DNA of 64,000 nt from Nosema muscidifuracis (taxonomy: Eukaryota; Microsporidia; Nosematidae). Every line of letters starts with the position of its first letter. Position 1 is the first letter of the stretch. Location of the stretch: the NCBI GenBank assembly GCA_028335825.1, contig JAIOKI010000003.1, forward strand, positions 620,001 through 684,000, written 5' to 3'. A model generated the notes under the pieces. The model made no database searches, was not told where the DNA came from, and saw nothing but the letters and a program-made list of their open reading frames with translations. Both the position numbers and the translations under genes were made by a program. Shown piece by piece: positions 8,730 to 19,176 of this stretch.

Positions 8730-11700
8730 ATGGCAAAAACCGTTGAAGAAACATATCAGAAAAAAACACCTTTGGAGCACATACTTTTAAGACCTGATAC
8801 ATATATAGGATCAGTTGAGAAAGAAACACAAAACATGTACGTGTGGGACGATAATTTAAAAAAAATTGTATACAAGAATATAAATTATGTACCAGGATTG
8901 TACAAAATATTTGATGAAATTATTGTTAACGCAGCTGATAATAAAATAAGAGATCCAACAATGACAACTATTAAAGTAGAAATTAATAAAGAAGAAAATA
9001 GTATTTCTGTATTTAATGATGGAAGAGGAGTACCTATTCGAATACATGCAGAAGAAAAAGTTTATGTACCTGAATTGATTTTCGGTCAACTTTTGACTTC
9101 TTCTAATTATGATGATAAAGAAAAGAAAGTTACCGGTGGTAGAAATGGATATGGAGCTAAACTTTGTAATATTTTTTCGACTGAATTTATTGTAGAAACA
9201 GCTGATAAAGAAGTACAGAAATACTATAAGCAAGTTTATAAAAACAATATGGGATATACAGGAAAACCAGAAATAAAGAAATACAATAAAAGTGATTTTA
9301 CAAAGATAACGTTTAAACCTGATTTAAAAAGATTTAGTATGGATTCCCTTGATGATGAAATAGTTTCATTGTTAAAGAAAAGAGTTTATGACTTAAGTGG
9401 AATAGTAAAAAATGTAAAAGTATTTTTGAATGGAGAGAGATTAGAAATTAAGAATTTTAAACAATATGTAGAATTATATTTATTAGAACAGTCTTCAATA
9501 GTTCATCAAATTATAAATGATAGATGGGAATTAGCATTCTTAACAACTGAAGAGCAATTTCATCAAGTATCTTTTGTAAATAGTATTTGTACATCTAAAG
9601 GAGGAACGCATGTCAATCACGTTGTGGACAAACTTTGTGATCCAATAATCGAACAGATCAAGAAAAAGAACAAGAATATGAACGTTAAACAGTTACAAGT
9701 TAAATCTTCGATGTTTATATTTATAAATTGTTTAATCGACAATCCAGCTTTTGATTCTCAGACTAAAGAAAACTTGACATTAAGATTAAGTTCGTTTGGA
9801 TCACGATGTGAACCTTTAAAAGACTTTATTGATAAAGTAATTAAGAATACAAATATAATTGAAAGGGTTACAAGTTTTATTCGTGCTAAGGAAGACCAGC
9901 AATTAAAAAAGACAGATGGATCTAAAAAGAAAAAAGTTACGATGAATAAATTAGAAGATGCTAATTTGGCTGGAACAACTAATTCAAACAAATGTATTTT
10001 ATTCTTGACAGAAGGAGATTCTGCTAAGACTATTGTTATGGCAGGTAGATCAATAGTAGGGACAGATATATTAGGAGTCTTTCCATTGAAAGGAAAGCTT
10101 TTAAATGTTAGAGAAGCTAACAATGCTCAGATATTAAAAAATGAAGAAATTGTCGCAATAAAAAAAATATTAGGATTACAACATAACAAGGAATATACTG
10201 ATACTAGTAGTTTAAGATATGGGCATGTAATGATAATGACAGATCAAGATCATGATGGAAGTCATATAAAAGGATTATTGATAAATTTTTTCGATTATTT
10301 TTATCCTACGTTGTTAAAGATTCCTGGATTTTTGCAAGAATTTATTACTCCGATCGTACGTGGTAAGAATTCGAGAGGTGAAGTTTTTGATTTTTTTAAT
10401 ATCCCTGAATATGAAGAATTTAAGCTTGCTCATCCAAATTATACATATAAATACTACAAAGGATTGGGTACTTCTACTAATAAAGATGCCTTAGATTATT
10501 TTAATAATTTAGATAAGCACGTCAAAAACTTTTTGCCTTTAACAACAGATGATAAAGAATCTATTGATTTAGCATTTAATAAGAAGAAAGCAGATAACAG
10601 AAAAACATGGCTTTCAGGTTATGAGCCTGGAACATGTCTAGATCTCAATGAAGCAAATATTTCTATTTCTGATTTTGTTCATAAAGAATTAATTTTGTTT
10701 TCAATGGCAGATAATATAAGATCTATTCCTAATGTAATGGATGGATTTAAACCATGTCAAAGGAAAATCATGTTTACTTGTTTTAAAAAAAATCTTGAAA
10801 AAGAAATAAAGGTTGCATCTTTGTCTGGTCTTGTAAGTTCTGGTACTGCTTATCATCATGGTGAAATGTCAGTCAGTAGTACTATTGTAGGTCTAGCTCA
10901 AGATTTTGTTGGTTCAAATAATATAAATTTGTTGATGCCAGAAGGTCAATTTGGATCAAGATTAAGAGGGGGTAAAGATTCAGCAGCTTTCCGTTACATT
11001 TTCACATATCTTAATCCACTTTCTAGATTAATTTTTCATAAGTCTGATGATTTAGTATTAAATTATCTTAATGATGAGAATATATCAATAGAACCAGAAT
11101 TTTATGTTCCTATTATTCCTATGGTATTAGTAAATGGAGCTGAAGGTATAGGAACAGGATGGAGTACAAATATTCCCAATTTTAATCCTAAAGATATTAT
11201 AAAAAATATTAGGAAATTACTTAATGATGAACCTATGGAAGAAATGGTCCCTTATTATAGAAATTTTATAGGAACTATCACAAAAGTCAGTCCCGGGAAA
11301 TATCAAGTAGATGGAGTATGGGAAACTGAAGATAATTGCTTGTATATAACAGAACTTCCTGTAGGAGTCTGGACTTCAAATTATAAAACATATTTGGATT
11401 CTTTGATAGAAAACTCGGAAATTGAAGGATACTCTGATCAAAATACTGATAAGACGATTAGTATAAAAATACAACTTAAGAAACCTTTAAAAAATACAAA
11501 ATTGTCTACTTCTGTCACTACTAGTAATATGATATGTTTTAATCAACACCATAAGATAAAGAAATATGATACACCTGAAGATATTCTTAAAGAATTTTAT
11601 TATGTCAGACTTTCATATTATCTTAAAAGAAAAGAAAAGTTACTTGAAGTTTTAAAAGAGAATATGTTAAAGAATGAAAATAGGGTAAGATTTATTCGTG

Positions 11701-12335
11701 CAGTTGTAGATGGAAGATTAATAATTAATAAGAGAAAAAGAAATGATATAATTGATGAATTAAGAAGAGAAAATTATGCAGAATTTGATAATTTCAATTA
11801 TCTTTTATCAATGGAGATTCTCAGTTTAACTGAAGAAAGAATAGATAAATTAAATAAAGCTTATGAAGAAAGTAAGGCTATGCATGATCATTTATTAGGT
11901 AAAACACCAAAATCTCTCTGGTATGAAGATTTAGAAGCATTTGAAAAAGAATATGATAAAGTTATGAAAGAAGAAGAATCTTCATATGAAAAATCCAGAA
12001 AAAATACTACTGGTAAAACTGTAAATTCTCGTAAAGCTAGAAAAAAGACTACACAGGCTGTTAAAGTTGTCAAAACTAAAACGACTGTTGTTAAATCAGA
12101 AAGTAATGCTAAAAAGACTATTAAGAAAAATACGACTAACGAAACATCCGTTACGAGAAAAAGAGCTAAAATTGAAAAACCTATTGAAAAAAAGAAAGCA
12201 GTTAGTAAAACAGTTAAAAAAGAAATTAAAGAAGAAGTTAAGGAGATTCCTACTAGTCCATTAAGGAATAGTATAATAACATTAAGTGATACTACTGATT
12301 CAGAAAATGATGATAAAGTTTGGAATAAATATTAA
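8730..12335 (+). CDS. TOP2: DNA topoisomerase II
   Basis: Type IIA topoisomerase that passes one duplex through another to relieve supercoils and separate chromosomes. The 1201-residue protein has, in order, the GHKL ATPase (NAADN at 67-71, NDGRGVPI, GGRNGYGAKLCN), the TOPRIM domain (EGDSA near 428-433, DQDHDGSH near 505), the winged-helix cleavage domain with catalytic Tyr756 in FRYIFT, and a C-terminal Lys/Ser/Thr-rich tail from about residue 1080. Yeast Top2 has 1428 residues; most of the shortening is in the tail. The start follows CCACCCTTATAATG; eight in-frame codons upstream carry no ATG. Confidence 0.98.
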   Translation: MAKTVEETYQKKTPLEHILLRPDTYIGSVEKETQNMYVWDDNLKKIVYKNINYVPGLYKIFDEIIVNAADNKIRDPTMTTIKVEINKEENSISVFNDGRGVPIRIHAEEKVYVPELIFGQLLTSSNYDDKEKKVTGGRNGYGAKLCNIFSTEFIVETADKEVQKYYKQVYKNNMGYTGKPEIKKYNKSDFTKITFKPDLKRFSMDSLDDEIVSLLKKRVYDLSGIVKNVKVFLNGERLEIKNFKQYVELYLLEQSSIVHQIINDRWELAFLTTEEQFHQVSFVNSICTSKGGTHVNHVVDKLCDPIIEQIKKKNKNMNVKQLQVKSSMFIFINCLIDNPAFDSQTKENLTLRLSSFGSRCEPLKDFIDKVIKNTNIIERVTSFIRAKEDQQLKKTDGSKKKKVTMNKLEDANLAGTTNSNKCILFLTEGDSAKTIVMAGRSIVGTDILGVFPLKGKLLNVREANNAQILKNEEIVAIKKILGLQHNKEYTDTSSLRYGHVMIMTDQDHDGSHIKGLLINFFDYFYPTLLKIPGFLQEFITPIVRGKNSRGEVFDFFNIPEYEEFKLAHPNYTYKYYKGLGTSTNKDALDYFNNLDKHVKNFLPLTTDDKESIDLAFNKKKADNRKTWLSGYEPGTCLDLNEANISISDFVHKELILFSMADNIRSIPNVMDGFKPCQRKIMFTCFKKNLEKEIKVASLSGLVSSGTAYHHGEMSVSSTIVGLAQDFVGSNNINLLMPEGQFGSRLRGGKDSAAFRYIFTYLNPLSRLIFHKSDDLVLNYLNDENISIEPEFYVPIIPMVLVNGAEGIGTGWSTNIPNFNPKDIIKNIRKLLNDEPMEEMVPYYRNFIGTITKVSPGKYQVDGVWETEDNCLYITELPVGVWTSNYKTYLDSLIENSEIEGYSDQNTDKTISIKIQLKKPLKNTKLSTSVTTSNMICFNQHHKIKKYDTPEDILKEFYYVRLSYYLKRKEKLLEVLKENMLKNENRVRFIRAVVDGRLIINKRKRNDIIDELRRENYAEFDNFNYLLSMEILSLTEERIDKLNKAYEESKAMHDHLLGKTPKSLWYEDLEAFEKEYDKVMKEEESSYEKSRKNTTGKTVNSRKARKKTTQAVKVVKTKTTVVKSESNAKKTIKKNTTNETSVTRKRAKIEKPIEKKKAVSKTVKKEIKEEVKEIPTSPLRNSIITLSDTTDSENDDKVWNKY

Positions 12336-12361
12336 AAGTTAATTATTTTTTATCCACCCTT

Positions 12362-13594
12362 ATGTCTCTTAATTTTAATACAAAATATTTTTTGTATCTA
12401 CATAGACATAAAAATTTAGCACCAAGAACAATTTCTAAAAGTGTTTCTTCAATATATAACAAAATACATATTGAAGATAATTACACAAAATTCATATTCT
12501 ATGTCTTCTTTGGAGATTTAAATGAGAATGTTAAATGTCCAAAAAAATTTCATTTTCTATTAAATTATCCAAATTTATTAGAGTGCATAAAAGACAATTT
12601 ATTCGAGACTACTCTTTACAAAACAAAACTAAAAAATCCACCTAATTTTATTGAACCAATAGATAATATAAAATTACAGATGAAACAAGAAGAAATATTT
12701 TATCTTTTTAAATTTCTTCTTACATTAGAATTTAGAATACATCATATTTATTTAGAAGTATCAGAGTTGATTAATAAGCTTATTTTTAATATGTATCAGA
12801 ATACTAAATCTAATATTTTATTTTTAAATTATAAAATTTCTCCTTTAATTTGTATTTTATTACAAAGTATGAAGTTTATTGATGTACCAAATGAATATAA
12901 AGATTTTTGGAATTTTTTAATATCTCTAAATAAGAATTATATAGAAGGATTTGATTTTATTTCAGGATGTAATATTAACATTAAGAAATTAGAAAAGAGT
13001 ATTTTATATTCAAAATATAAAATTATTAATGAATATCACAGATATTTAATTAATTATTTTCCTGAAATAATTTATGTATCAAAAATATATCCAGATCGTC
13101 TTAAATATTTTAAGAATCCTTTAGATATTCCTATAAGATATAAGATTTTAAAAAAATATATTTTTTGTGTTCCATATTATTATAAATTATTGAATACAAA
13201 GTTAAATGACGTATCTTTTGATATTTTATATAGATTAATATACATAGAAAGAATTTTTAAAATAGGTATAAACAAAAAATGGTGTAAACTTATTCATATT
13301 CTTATTTTAGATAATTCAAATATTCTTTATGTACTACTAAAAAGAAAATTTGATAAGAATAATATTAAGATTCTTGTTAAATATATTCCATCCTTCCATT
13401 TATCTTTTGATTTAAGTTTAAAATTTTATAAAGAATTCAAAGATGATTTTTATTTAGATATTCTTAAATATTTACTTATAAAATATCCTGTTAAAGATTA
13501 CTTCCTTAAAATATTTTCAAATATTGATATCTTCCCAAAAATATTCCTAATACAATTTCAAGATTTTTTTGATGAGCTAGAGAAAGAGAAATGA
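12362..13594 (+). CDS. Hypothetical protein, 410 residues
   Basis: A Leu/Ile/Tyr-rich, probably all-helical soluble protein without a recognisable motif. It begins MSLNFNTKYFLYLHRHKNLA and ends with a charged helix, FFDELEKEK. The start follows CCACCCTTATG, sharing the longer context TATCCACCCTTA with the topoisomerase gene 26 bases upstream, so both may use an identical promoter element. The regular helix spacing suggests an alpha-solenoid. No signal peptide. Confidence 0.82.
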   Translation: MSLNFNTKYFLYLHRHKNLAPRTISKSVSSIYNKIHIEDNYTKFIFYVFFGDLNENVKCPKKFHFLLNYPNLLECIKDNLFETTLYKTKLKNPPNFIEPIDNIKLQMKQEEIFYLFKFLLTLEFRIHHIYLEVSELINKLIFNMYQNTKSNILFLNYKISPLICILLQSMKFIDVPNEYKDFWNFLISLNKNYIEGFDFISGCNINIKKLEKSILYSKYKIINEYHRYLINYFPEIIYVSKIYPDRLKYFKNPLDIPIRYKILKKYIFCVPYYYKLLNTKLNDVSFDILYRLIYIERIFKIGINKKWCKLIHILILDNSNILYVLLKRKFDKNNIKILVKYIPSFHLSFDLSLKFYKEFKDDFYLDILKYLLIKYPVKDYFLKIFSNIDIFPKIFLIQFQDFFDELEKEK

Positions 13595-13663
13595 TTATTT
13601 TAATATATTTATATTATATTTTTACTTATTTTTGTTTATAAAAAATTTAAAGTACACCCCTAG

Positions 13664-14416
13664 ATGCGTACTTTATTATATTTCATTATTGCTGATTTGA
13701 CTCTTTTAATAATCTATCTATTCCCTTCGAAAAACTATCAAAAATTAGATCTTTCAGATGTTTTAAAAATATTAGAAATCGATAACCATAAATTTCCTGA
13801 ATATTCTTTATTATTTGTCGTTTATTTTGGAATTATTCCTATAGGAATTATTTGTTTAACACTAATATCCTTTAAATTGTATACACATGATTTCGTCAAG
13901 CCAATTCAAAGATCTTATTTAATAGTAGTAGTTTGTTACATATCAAGTATAATTTATAACATTTATGTAACTGATTTTATTTTACATTTAACGTCTCAGA
14001 TTTCATTTTCAAAATTAAGTACTGATTTAGATTATTGTTACATATTCAAAATATTTAGTAGACTTGTTTCTTTATTACTCAATGTTATATTCTTTATTTT
14101 TACTTTTTTATTATTAGAAGTTCAAATAGCATTTAATTTAAATTCAATACCTTTGAATAATATTTATATCTTAAAGAAGAATAACAAATGTCTTATTTTT
14201 ATATTAGTAATAGTATTAATCTATCTTTTAATTTTCATTAGATTTATGTTTCCTATTTATAAATATTTAGACTCATTTGTAAATATCTTGTATATGATGA
14301 ATATTTCATTGATATCTGTGTTTCTAAATAATATATTCTTCTATTTCGTATACCTTAAATATACTACATCTTATATTTTAGAACATTCTAGAATACACAG
14401 AGAATTTGTTGAGTAG
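13664..14416 (+). CDS. Multi-pass membrane protein of unknown function
   Basis: A 250-residue protein with about six hydrophobic spans: an N-terminal one (LLYFIIADLTLLIIYLF), then FGIIPIGIICLTLISF, SYLIVVVCYISSIIYNIYV, LLLNVIFFIFTFLLLEV, CLIFILVIVLIYLLIFI and ISLISVFLNNIFFYFVY. The soluble tail is short (SYILEHSRIHREFVE). I recognise no family signature. The start at 13664 follows CACCCCTAGATG. Confidence 0.8.
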   Translation: MRTLLYFIIADLTLLIIYLFPSKNYQKLDLSDVLKILEIDNHKFPEYSLLFVVYFGIIPIGIICLTLISFKLYTHDFVKPIQRSYLIVVVCYISSIIYNIYVTDFILHLTSQISFSKLSTDLDYCYIFKIFSRLVSLLLNVIFFIFTFLLLEVQIAFNLNSIPLNNIYILKKNNKCLIFILVIVLIYLLIFIRFMFPIYKYLDSFVNILYMMNISLISVFLNNIFFYFVYLKYTTSYILEHSRIHREFVE

Positions 14417-14524
14417 ATTTATGTATGTAATTTAAATTAAAAAAATTAAGTTGATTATTATTGATTATTGTAATTTCTATTTAGATTAAGTTGATTTTTA
14501 TATTTGAATTAAATATTGTATTTA

Positions 14525-14760
14525 AAAAATGACATTGTATTGAAAAATGACATTGTATTGAAAAAAATGACATTGTATTGAAAAATGACATTGTATTGAT
14601 TATTGTATATTTGTATTTCCAATATTATCAATTTATATTTAGATTAATAACATTGTATTGATTATTGTATATTTGTATTTCCAATATTATCAATTTGTAT
14701 TGATTATTGTATATTTCTATCTGCAATATTGTAATTTGTATTTGCAATATTATAAACTTA
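14525..14760. repeat. Nested AT-rich tandem repeats
   Basis: Four copies of TGACATTGTATTGAAAAA are followed by two to three copies of a longer unit containing GATTATTGTATATTTGTATT and TCCAATATTATCAATTT. The rest of the 14417-14897 gap is plain AT-rich DNA with no C-run motif. Confidence 0.8.
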
Positions 14761-14897
14761 TAATTTAAATTATAATACTCACATTTAAATTATGCTTGAA
14801 TATAAAATATCTTATTTTTCATTCTTAATTTGTATATTTTAAACATCAATAAAACTAATTTCTGAAACAATCCTATTAAAATCTATTCAACAATATT

Positions 14898-16076
14898 ATG
14901 AATATGATTAGAAAATTAATAAAAATAGATACTTATGACATTAATCTATTATTAGAATCTACTCCTAGCTTATTAATATCATTAATAGGACTTCTTACTA
15001 CAGGAAGAGTTTTAGAAGATGGAATATCTTTAAGAAAATTATTACCTTATCCTTTATTACTACAATCTAATTGTATATTAAATTTTAAAGGAAATGTAGA
15101 ATTACTTTTTGCTTTGTATATTTCATCAATGCGACAGAATTCTGTAATAACTTATTCAAAATATCTTAGATATGCCTTTGATAATGCTAATTTAGTTTTG
15201 ATTCAATCTATTACTATAGGATTTACAGTAGGTATAATTGGAATATCTAAGTGTGTATTTGATGGAATATTTGATATTCATATTTTATCAAATATATTAA
15301 CTACTTCATTAATTACTTGTACATCAACTACAATAATATTTATCTTCTTTCTATATCTTACTATAGAAATTTGTAAAAAGATAAATGTAACACCAGATAA
15401 TGTAGTACTCCCTACAATATCTTCTATATCAGATTATTTAAGCATAAAGTTCTTAATTAATTATACAAAATATTTCGAAAGATCTTCTCTTCCGTTTATG
15501 TATTTTTTTTGTTTTCTATCTTTATGCTTGATTCCTTTTTGTCTATTTTTTATATGCATAAGTAAAAAGAGAATGCCTATACAATCTATGGAAGTATTAG
15601 CTTTTACTTATATATTAAGTACAATTGGTGGATATATGTTAGATCATCTTTCATCTAAATATCAATTTTTGGCATCATCTTTTCCAGTTTATTCAGGATT
15701 AGCTGTTGCTATATCATTTATTTATTTACATAAGATATTTACATCAATTAATAATAATACAGAGCATGATTCTAGATCTTCCTATCTTACTCTGATTATT
15801 ACATCATTTCTATTGATAAGTTTTTATATAATTTTAACTTTATTTATAGAAACAAAAAAATCGATTATTTTCTACTTTCTATTTATTGGTCTATTTGTTA
15901 TGCAAGTAATAATTTTATTAAAGATGATAAATTCACTTGCTAAATTTCTACAAAATATTGAAGGAGATGTAGGTGTTGTTTCTTTACCAATTATTACAGC
16001 TGTAGGAGATGTAATAAGTACAGTTTTTTTGATATTAATTGCATTTTCCAGTACTGTAATAAAAACAATAAAATAA
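14898..16076 (+). CDS. SLC41/MgtE-type divalent cation transporter
   Basis: A 392-residue integral membrane protein with the SLC41A layout: two homologous halves of about five spans, each opening with a conserved acidic/Gly motif. The first half has SLLISLIGLLTTGRVLED and the linker VTPDNVVLPTISSISDYLS; the second has GGYMLDHLSS and ends VVSLPIITAVGDVISTVFLI. These match the human SLC41 sequences (GRVLD, NPDNIATPIAAALGD). Such proteins move Mg2+ across the plasma membrane. Human SLC41A1 has 513 residues. This gene lacks a CCC motif just before the ATG; only TCCTATT about 25 bases upstream resembles it. Confidence 0.88.
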   Translation: MNMIRKLIKIDTYDINLLLESTPSLLISLIGLLTTGRVLEDGISLRKLLPYPLLLQSNCILNFKGNVELLFALYISSMRQNSVITYSKYLRYAFDNANLVLIQSITIGFTVGIIGISKCVFDGIFDIHILSNILTTSLITCTSTTIIFIFFLYLTIEICKKINVTPDNVVLPTISSISDYLSIKFLINYTKYFERSSLPFMYFFCFLSLCLIPFCLFFICISKKRMPIQSMEVLAFTYILSTIGGYMLDHLSSKYQFLASSFPVYSGLAVAISFIYLHKIFTSINNNTEHDSRSSYLTLIITSFLLISFYIILTLFIETKKSIIFYFLFIGLFVMQVIILLKMINSLAKFLQNIEGDVGVVSLPIITAVGDVISTVFLILIAFSSTVIKTIK

Positions 16077-16137
16077 TGTAGAAAGAATAATAAAATTAAA
16101 AATTTAATCAATAAACACAATTTCAGAATATTTAATT

Positions 16138-17037
16138 CTAAAATATGTCTGTTTTATAAAATGAATCTTCTTCGTCAGAAGAATACAAAAAATTACTTTT
16201 TTCTTGTTTTTTCATAAGCTGATGATTTTGTAAATAATTTTGAAGTTCCCAATTTTCATGTATAATATTATCATTTATAATGTTAGTGTTATTATCATTT
16301 ATAATGTTATTATTATTTATAATGTTAGTGTTATTATCATTTATAATGTTATTATTATTATCATTTATAATGTTAGTAATATTGTTATTATTTAAATAAG
16401 TATCATTAATATCATTTATATTACCATTCAAATAAGTATCATTAATATCATTATAAGTATCATTTAAATTACCATTTATCTTATCATTATTATAATTATT
16501 ATAATTAGTCCTGGAAAAATTTGGTTCTCCATTTACTCTAAACATTCTACTTATAATTTCTACTAATCCATTAATTGTACATTCTTGTTTATCAACTCGT
16601 TCTTGAAGACTTTTAACATCGTTTTCAAGTTTATAATTCTTTGAACTTAAATATTGTAATAAATCTTTAAGTTGGGTTGGTGATTTCTTAAAATTATCTT
16701 GATGTATAAGTGATGTATTTTTATCAACTATTCTTTTTATACAAGGAAGCATTTGTTCTCCTTCTTTTTGAAAATTTCTATGATAATATTCTTCTTCTAC
16801 TGCTCCTATAGATTTAGATTTACTAAATCCATATATATATAATTGTCTAACAAATGCACTGTATTCAGAAGTCTTACTTAAAGTTTTAAGTCCACTTTTA
16901 AGAAATAAGTTTTTATCAGATATAAAAAAACTCTTACCATCTTCTGTCCATTGTATTTCTGGATATGAATCATCTGATACTAATTTATACAATCTTCTAA
17001 CAAATTTTGCTATTTTTAAATTTTTAATATCCCTCAT
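16138..17037 (-). CDS. Heat-shock-factor-type transcription factor
   Basis: The 299-residue protein begins with an HSF winged-helix DNA-binding domain (KFVRRLYKLVSDD, IQWTEDGKSFFI, LKTLSKTSEYSAFVRQLYIYGFSK; residues 9-95). A short coiled coil follows (LKDLLQYLSSKNYKLENDVKSLQERV, about 125-160), shorter than the trimerisation region of classic HSFs. A long Asn/Ile/Asp repeat tract (about 185-260) and an acidic end follow. The start is the ATG at 17037; the CCC run lies 12 bases upstream (TCCCAAAATATTAAAGATG), which is unusually far. The frame above it has no ATG. Confidence 0.9.
   Translation of the reverse strand: MRDIKNLKIAKFVRRLYKLVSDDSYPEIQWTEDGKSFFISDKNLFLKSGLKTLSKTSEYSAFVRQLYIYGFSKSKSIGAVEEEYYHRNFQKEGEQMLPCIKRIVDKNTSLIHQDNFKKSPTQLKDLLQYLSSKNYKLENDVKSLQERVDKQECTINGLVEIISRMFRVNGEPNFSRTNYNNYNNDKINGNLNDTYNDINDTYLNGNINDINDTYLNNNNITNIINDNNNNIINDNNTNIINNNNIINDNNTNIINDNIIHENWELQNYLQNHQLMKKQEKSNFLYSSDEEDSFYKTDIF
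16258..16480. repeat. Coding repeat: Asn-rich tract of the HSF gene
   Basis: Several units of TTATAATGTTAGTGTTATTA and ATAAGTATCATTAATATCAT inside the HSF gene encode the IINDNNTN and NDINDTYLN peptide repeats. All units keep the frame, so the tract is likely length-variable between isolates. Confidence 0.85.
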
Positions 17038-17274
17038 CTTTAATATTTTGGGATTGTACAAGAATTATTATCTTTTTTTTTATATTAATAGGAGTTATTT
17101 ATTTATTAAATATAATCCCATAGGTCTTTACTTTAAATACGATTTTTTTTGTAACTGTCTTGTTGACATAAACAATACTTCGATATATTTAACATATGAA
17201 ATTTATTTATACATGTAATGATAAATTTCCCAATTAGAATAAATTTAAAATTTTTTTTTTTGAATTCGGGGTAG

Positions 17275-17616
17275 ATGGTAAACACGGTAGAAAATAATCA
17301 TAGTATTTGTATTGAAAAAAAAAGAGAAGAACCAGAAGATCTTTTGATTATACAAACAAAAAAAAGAAAATGTGATGATATGATCGTAAATAATTTTAAA
17401 AATACAAAACAATCAAATACAATGAAAAATAATTGCTTCAAGTGTAATAGAAAGCTTACTCTAGTTGGATGTTATAAATGTAGATGTGGTAATAATTATT
17501 GTAATAGGCATAGATTCCATGATCAACATGAATGCACTTTTGATTTTAAAAGCATAGCTATAGCAAAATTAAAAATTGAAAATCCTAAACTACAAAATAG
17601 GCGTATTGGAGATTAA
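17275..17616 (+). CDS. AN1-type zinc finger protein
   Basis: A 113-residue protein with a basic, low-complexity N-terminus and an AN1 zinc finger at about 53-92 (CFKCNRKL..., CYKCRCGNNYCNRHRFHDQHEC). The ending FDFKSIAIAKLKIENPKLQ is typical of the C-terminus of A20/AN1 stress proteins such as ZFAND5/6. The A20 finger that usually precedes it is absent. AN1 proteins bind ubiquitin or the Cdc48/proteasome machinery in stress responses. The start is marked by GGGGTAGATG, a G-run on the coding strand rather than the usual C-run. Confidence 0.87.
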   Translation: MVNTVENNHSICIEKKREEPEDLLIIQTKKRKCDDMIVNNFKNTKQSNTMKNNCFKCNRKLTLVGCYKCRCGNNYCNRHRFHDQHECTFDFKSIAIAKLKIENPKLQNRRIGD

Positions 17617-17732
17617 CATAAATAAAATTATTGTAAGCAATCTTTTTTATTAAATATTTATTTTAATGTATTGTAGTTATTTTAGTTTTTCAATAAAAGA
17701 ATTTATTTTATTTTAAAATTCTATTTTAATAA

Positions 17733-17814
17733 GACGGTGTAGCAAAGTGGTTAACGCGGTAGATTGCTAATCTATTTCCCTAGTGGAGCGCGAGTTCGAA
17801 TCTCGCCATCGTCG
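17733..17814 (+). tRNA. tRNA-Ser (anticodon GCU)
   Basis: Acceptor GACGGTG pairs with CATCGTC with one G-T wobble and discriminator G. The anticodon stem encloses TTGCTAA (anticodon GCT). The extra arm between anticodon and T stems (TTTCCCTAGTGGAGC) is long, as in class II tRNAs. The T-arm is GCGAG-TTCGAAT-CTCGC. There is no intron. Confidence 0.93.
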
Positions 17815-17929
17815 TTTTTATATATTTTTTATAACGAGAACGTTTTTATTATTAGGGGTTAAAAAAATAAATAAATATATACTTTTAAATTATTATTAGT
17901 AGTGGTTGAATTTTACACTCTTATGTAAC

Positions 17930-18080
17930 TAACATATTTCTATTAAAATAATTTTACTATAAATTTTTATTATATTATTAATGTATATCAATCAACATAT
18001 TTTTATTATATAATTAATGTAGATGAATAAATAACATATTTTAATTATATAACTAATATATTTCTATTATATAATTAATG
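17930..18080. repeat. AT-rich repeats after tRNA-Ser
   Basis: Three to four imperfect units of AACATATTT...TATTATATAATTAATG. No gene is seen between the tRNA and the Ssl1 stop codon. Confidence 0.65.
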
Positions 18081-18104
18081 ACTTTAACTCCTATTTATGA
18101 AAAA

Positions 18105-19127
18105 CTAACTAATATATTTTTCATCTTTACATCCTATACAGAAATTTAAATTATCATGCACAAAGAAATCACATTCTTCACAATATTTAGAAGAACATTT
18201 AGCACAACATTTATTAGATTCTTTTTCACAAACAATACAAGTTCCTGATTCACTATCTATAAATAATTGTAAAGGATACATATGTTGAAATGATTTGGCA
18301 ATATTAAGAGAAGAAACCAATTGAGTCTCACATATAGGACATCCCATAGGAAGATTACATATATAAGTTTTACATACTGGACATTCATATCCTGCTTTAT
18401 TAATTTGTAAATGACATGCACAAACACCTTCCTCATAAATAACTTTTGGAAATCCAAGTTTAATAAGATTAGTTGTAGTTGTTTTTAGTTCTCCTGGTAT
18501 TGTTAAGGTTTTTAGTATATAATTAAAATGATCAATATCTAAAGGAACAAATAAATTTCCACCTGTTGATTCTACAATACGTTTTTGTATCATAAGTTCA
18601 CCACATAAACTTATTATACTAACTTTTATATTATTCTTACGAAGAATATCTATGACGTCATTATAAGAATCAGGATCTTTCAATGTCAAACTAGGAGTTA
18701 TAACAACAATTTCTTTACAAAATGTTAAATTTTTAAGCTGATCTATTGCATTAAATAATCCATTAAGAAGAGAAAAACTTCCTTCACCTTTCTGGTTCAA
18801 TAAATCTTTAATATTCAAATTATTTGAATTTTTAACAACTTTTTCATTGACACTTGAAAAAGACAATCCTGAAATAGGATTTTCTAAAAAATATGTGGGT
18901 ATAAATTTATCAATAGAACTTATTATATTTTTACGAAATGATGGTAAATAGTCATTTCTATCTATATTATATGATATATCTATTATTATGTGTAAATGTC
19001 GAAGGATTCCTTTCTTTTTATCGTTATAAGTGTATTTATTTATTTGATGTTTATTTTTTGTATCATTTTTATTGTTACTTAACCAAGTTCTTTTATATTC
19101 CTTCTCCCAAGCAAATCCATTTGTCAT
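18105..19127 (-). CDS. SSL1: TFIIH core subunit Ssl1 (p44)
   Basis: Ssl1/p44 is the TFIIH subunit that activates the Rad3/XPD helicase in transcription and nucleotide-excision repair. The 340-residue protein opens with the family signature GFAWEKEYKRTW, has a von Willebrand A domain (HLHIIIDISYN to about residue 210), then the C4 zinc finger (CHLQINKAGYECPVCKTYIC..CPIC) and the C-terminal RING-like block (CIVCEKE..CCAKCSSKYCEECDFFVHDNLNFCIGC). Yeast Ssl1 has 461 residues. The start follows ACCCTAGAAAATG. Confidence 0.95.
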   Translation of the reverse strand: MTNGFAWEKEYKRTWLSNNKNDTKNKHQINKYTYNDKKKGILRHLHIIIDISYNIDRNDYLPSFRKNIISSIDKFIPTYFLENPISGLSFSSVNEKVVKNSNNLNIKDLLNQKGEGSFSLLNGLFNAIDQLKNLTFCKEIVVITPSLTLKDPDSYNDVIDILRKNNIKVSIISLCGELMIQKRIVESTGGNLFVPLDIDHFNYILKTLTIPGELKTTTTNLIKLGFPKVIYEEGVCACHLQINKAGYECPVCKTYICNLPMGCPICETQLVSSLNIAKSFQHMYPLQLFIDSESGTCIVCEKESNKCCAKCSSKYCEECDFFVHDNLNFCIGCKDEKYIS

Positions 19128-19176
19128 TTTCTAGGGTAAAAGATAGGGAATCATTTTTGCTATAAAAATATATTTT

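Noticed and set aside
8856-9233. Long minus-strand frames within the topoisomerase gene and other genes
   Set aside because: They lie antisense to strongly conserved coding regions, lack start motifs, and have the composition expected of shadow frames.
17820-17865. ACCCC on the minus strand after tRNA-Ser
   Set aside because: No ATG or conserved structure follows; it points into the antisense of the tRNA.
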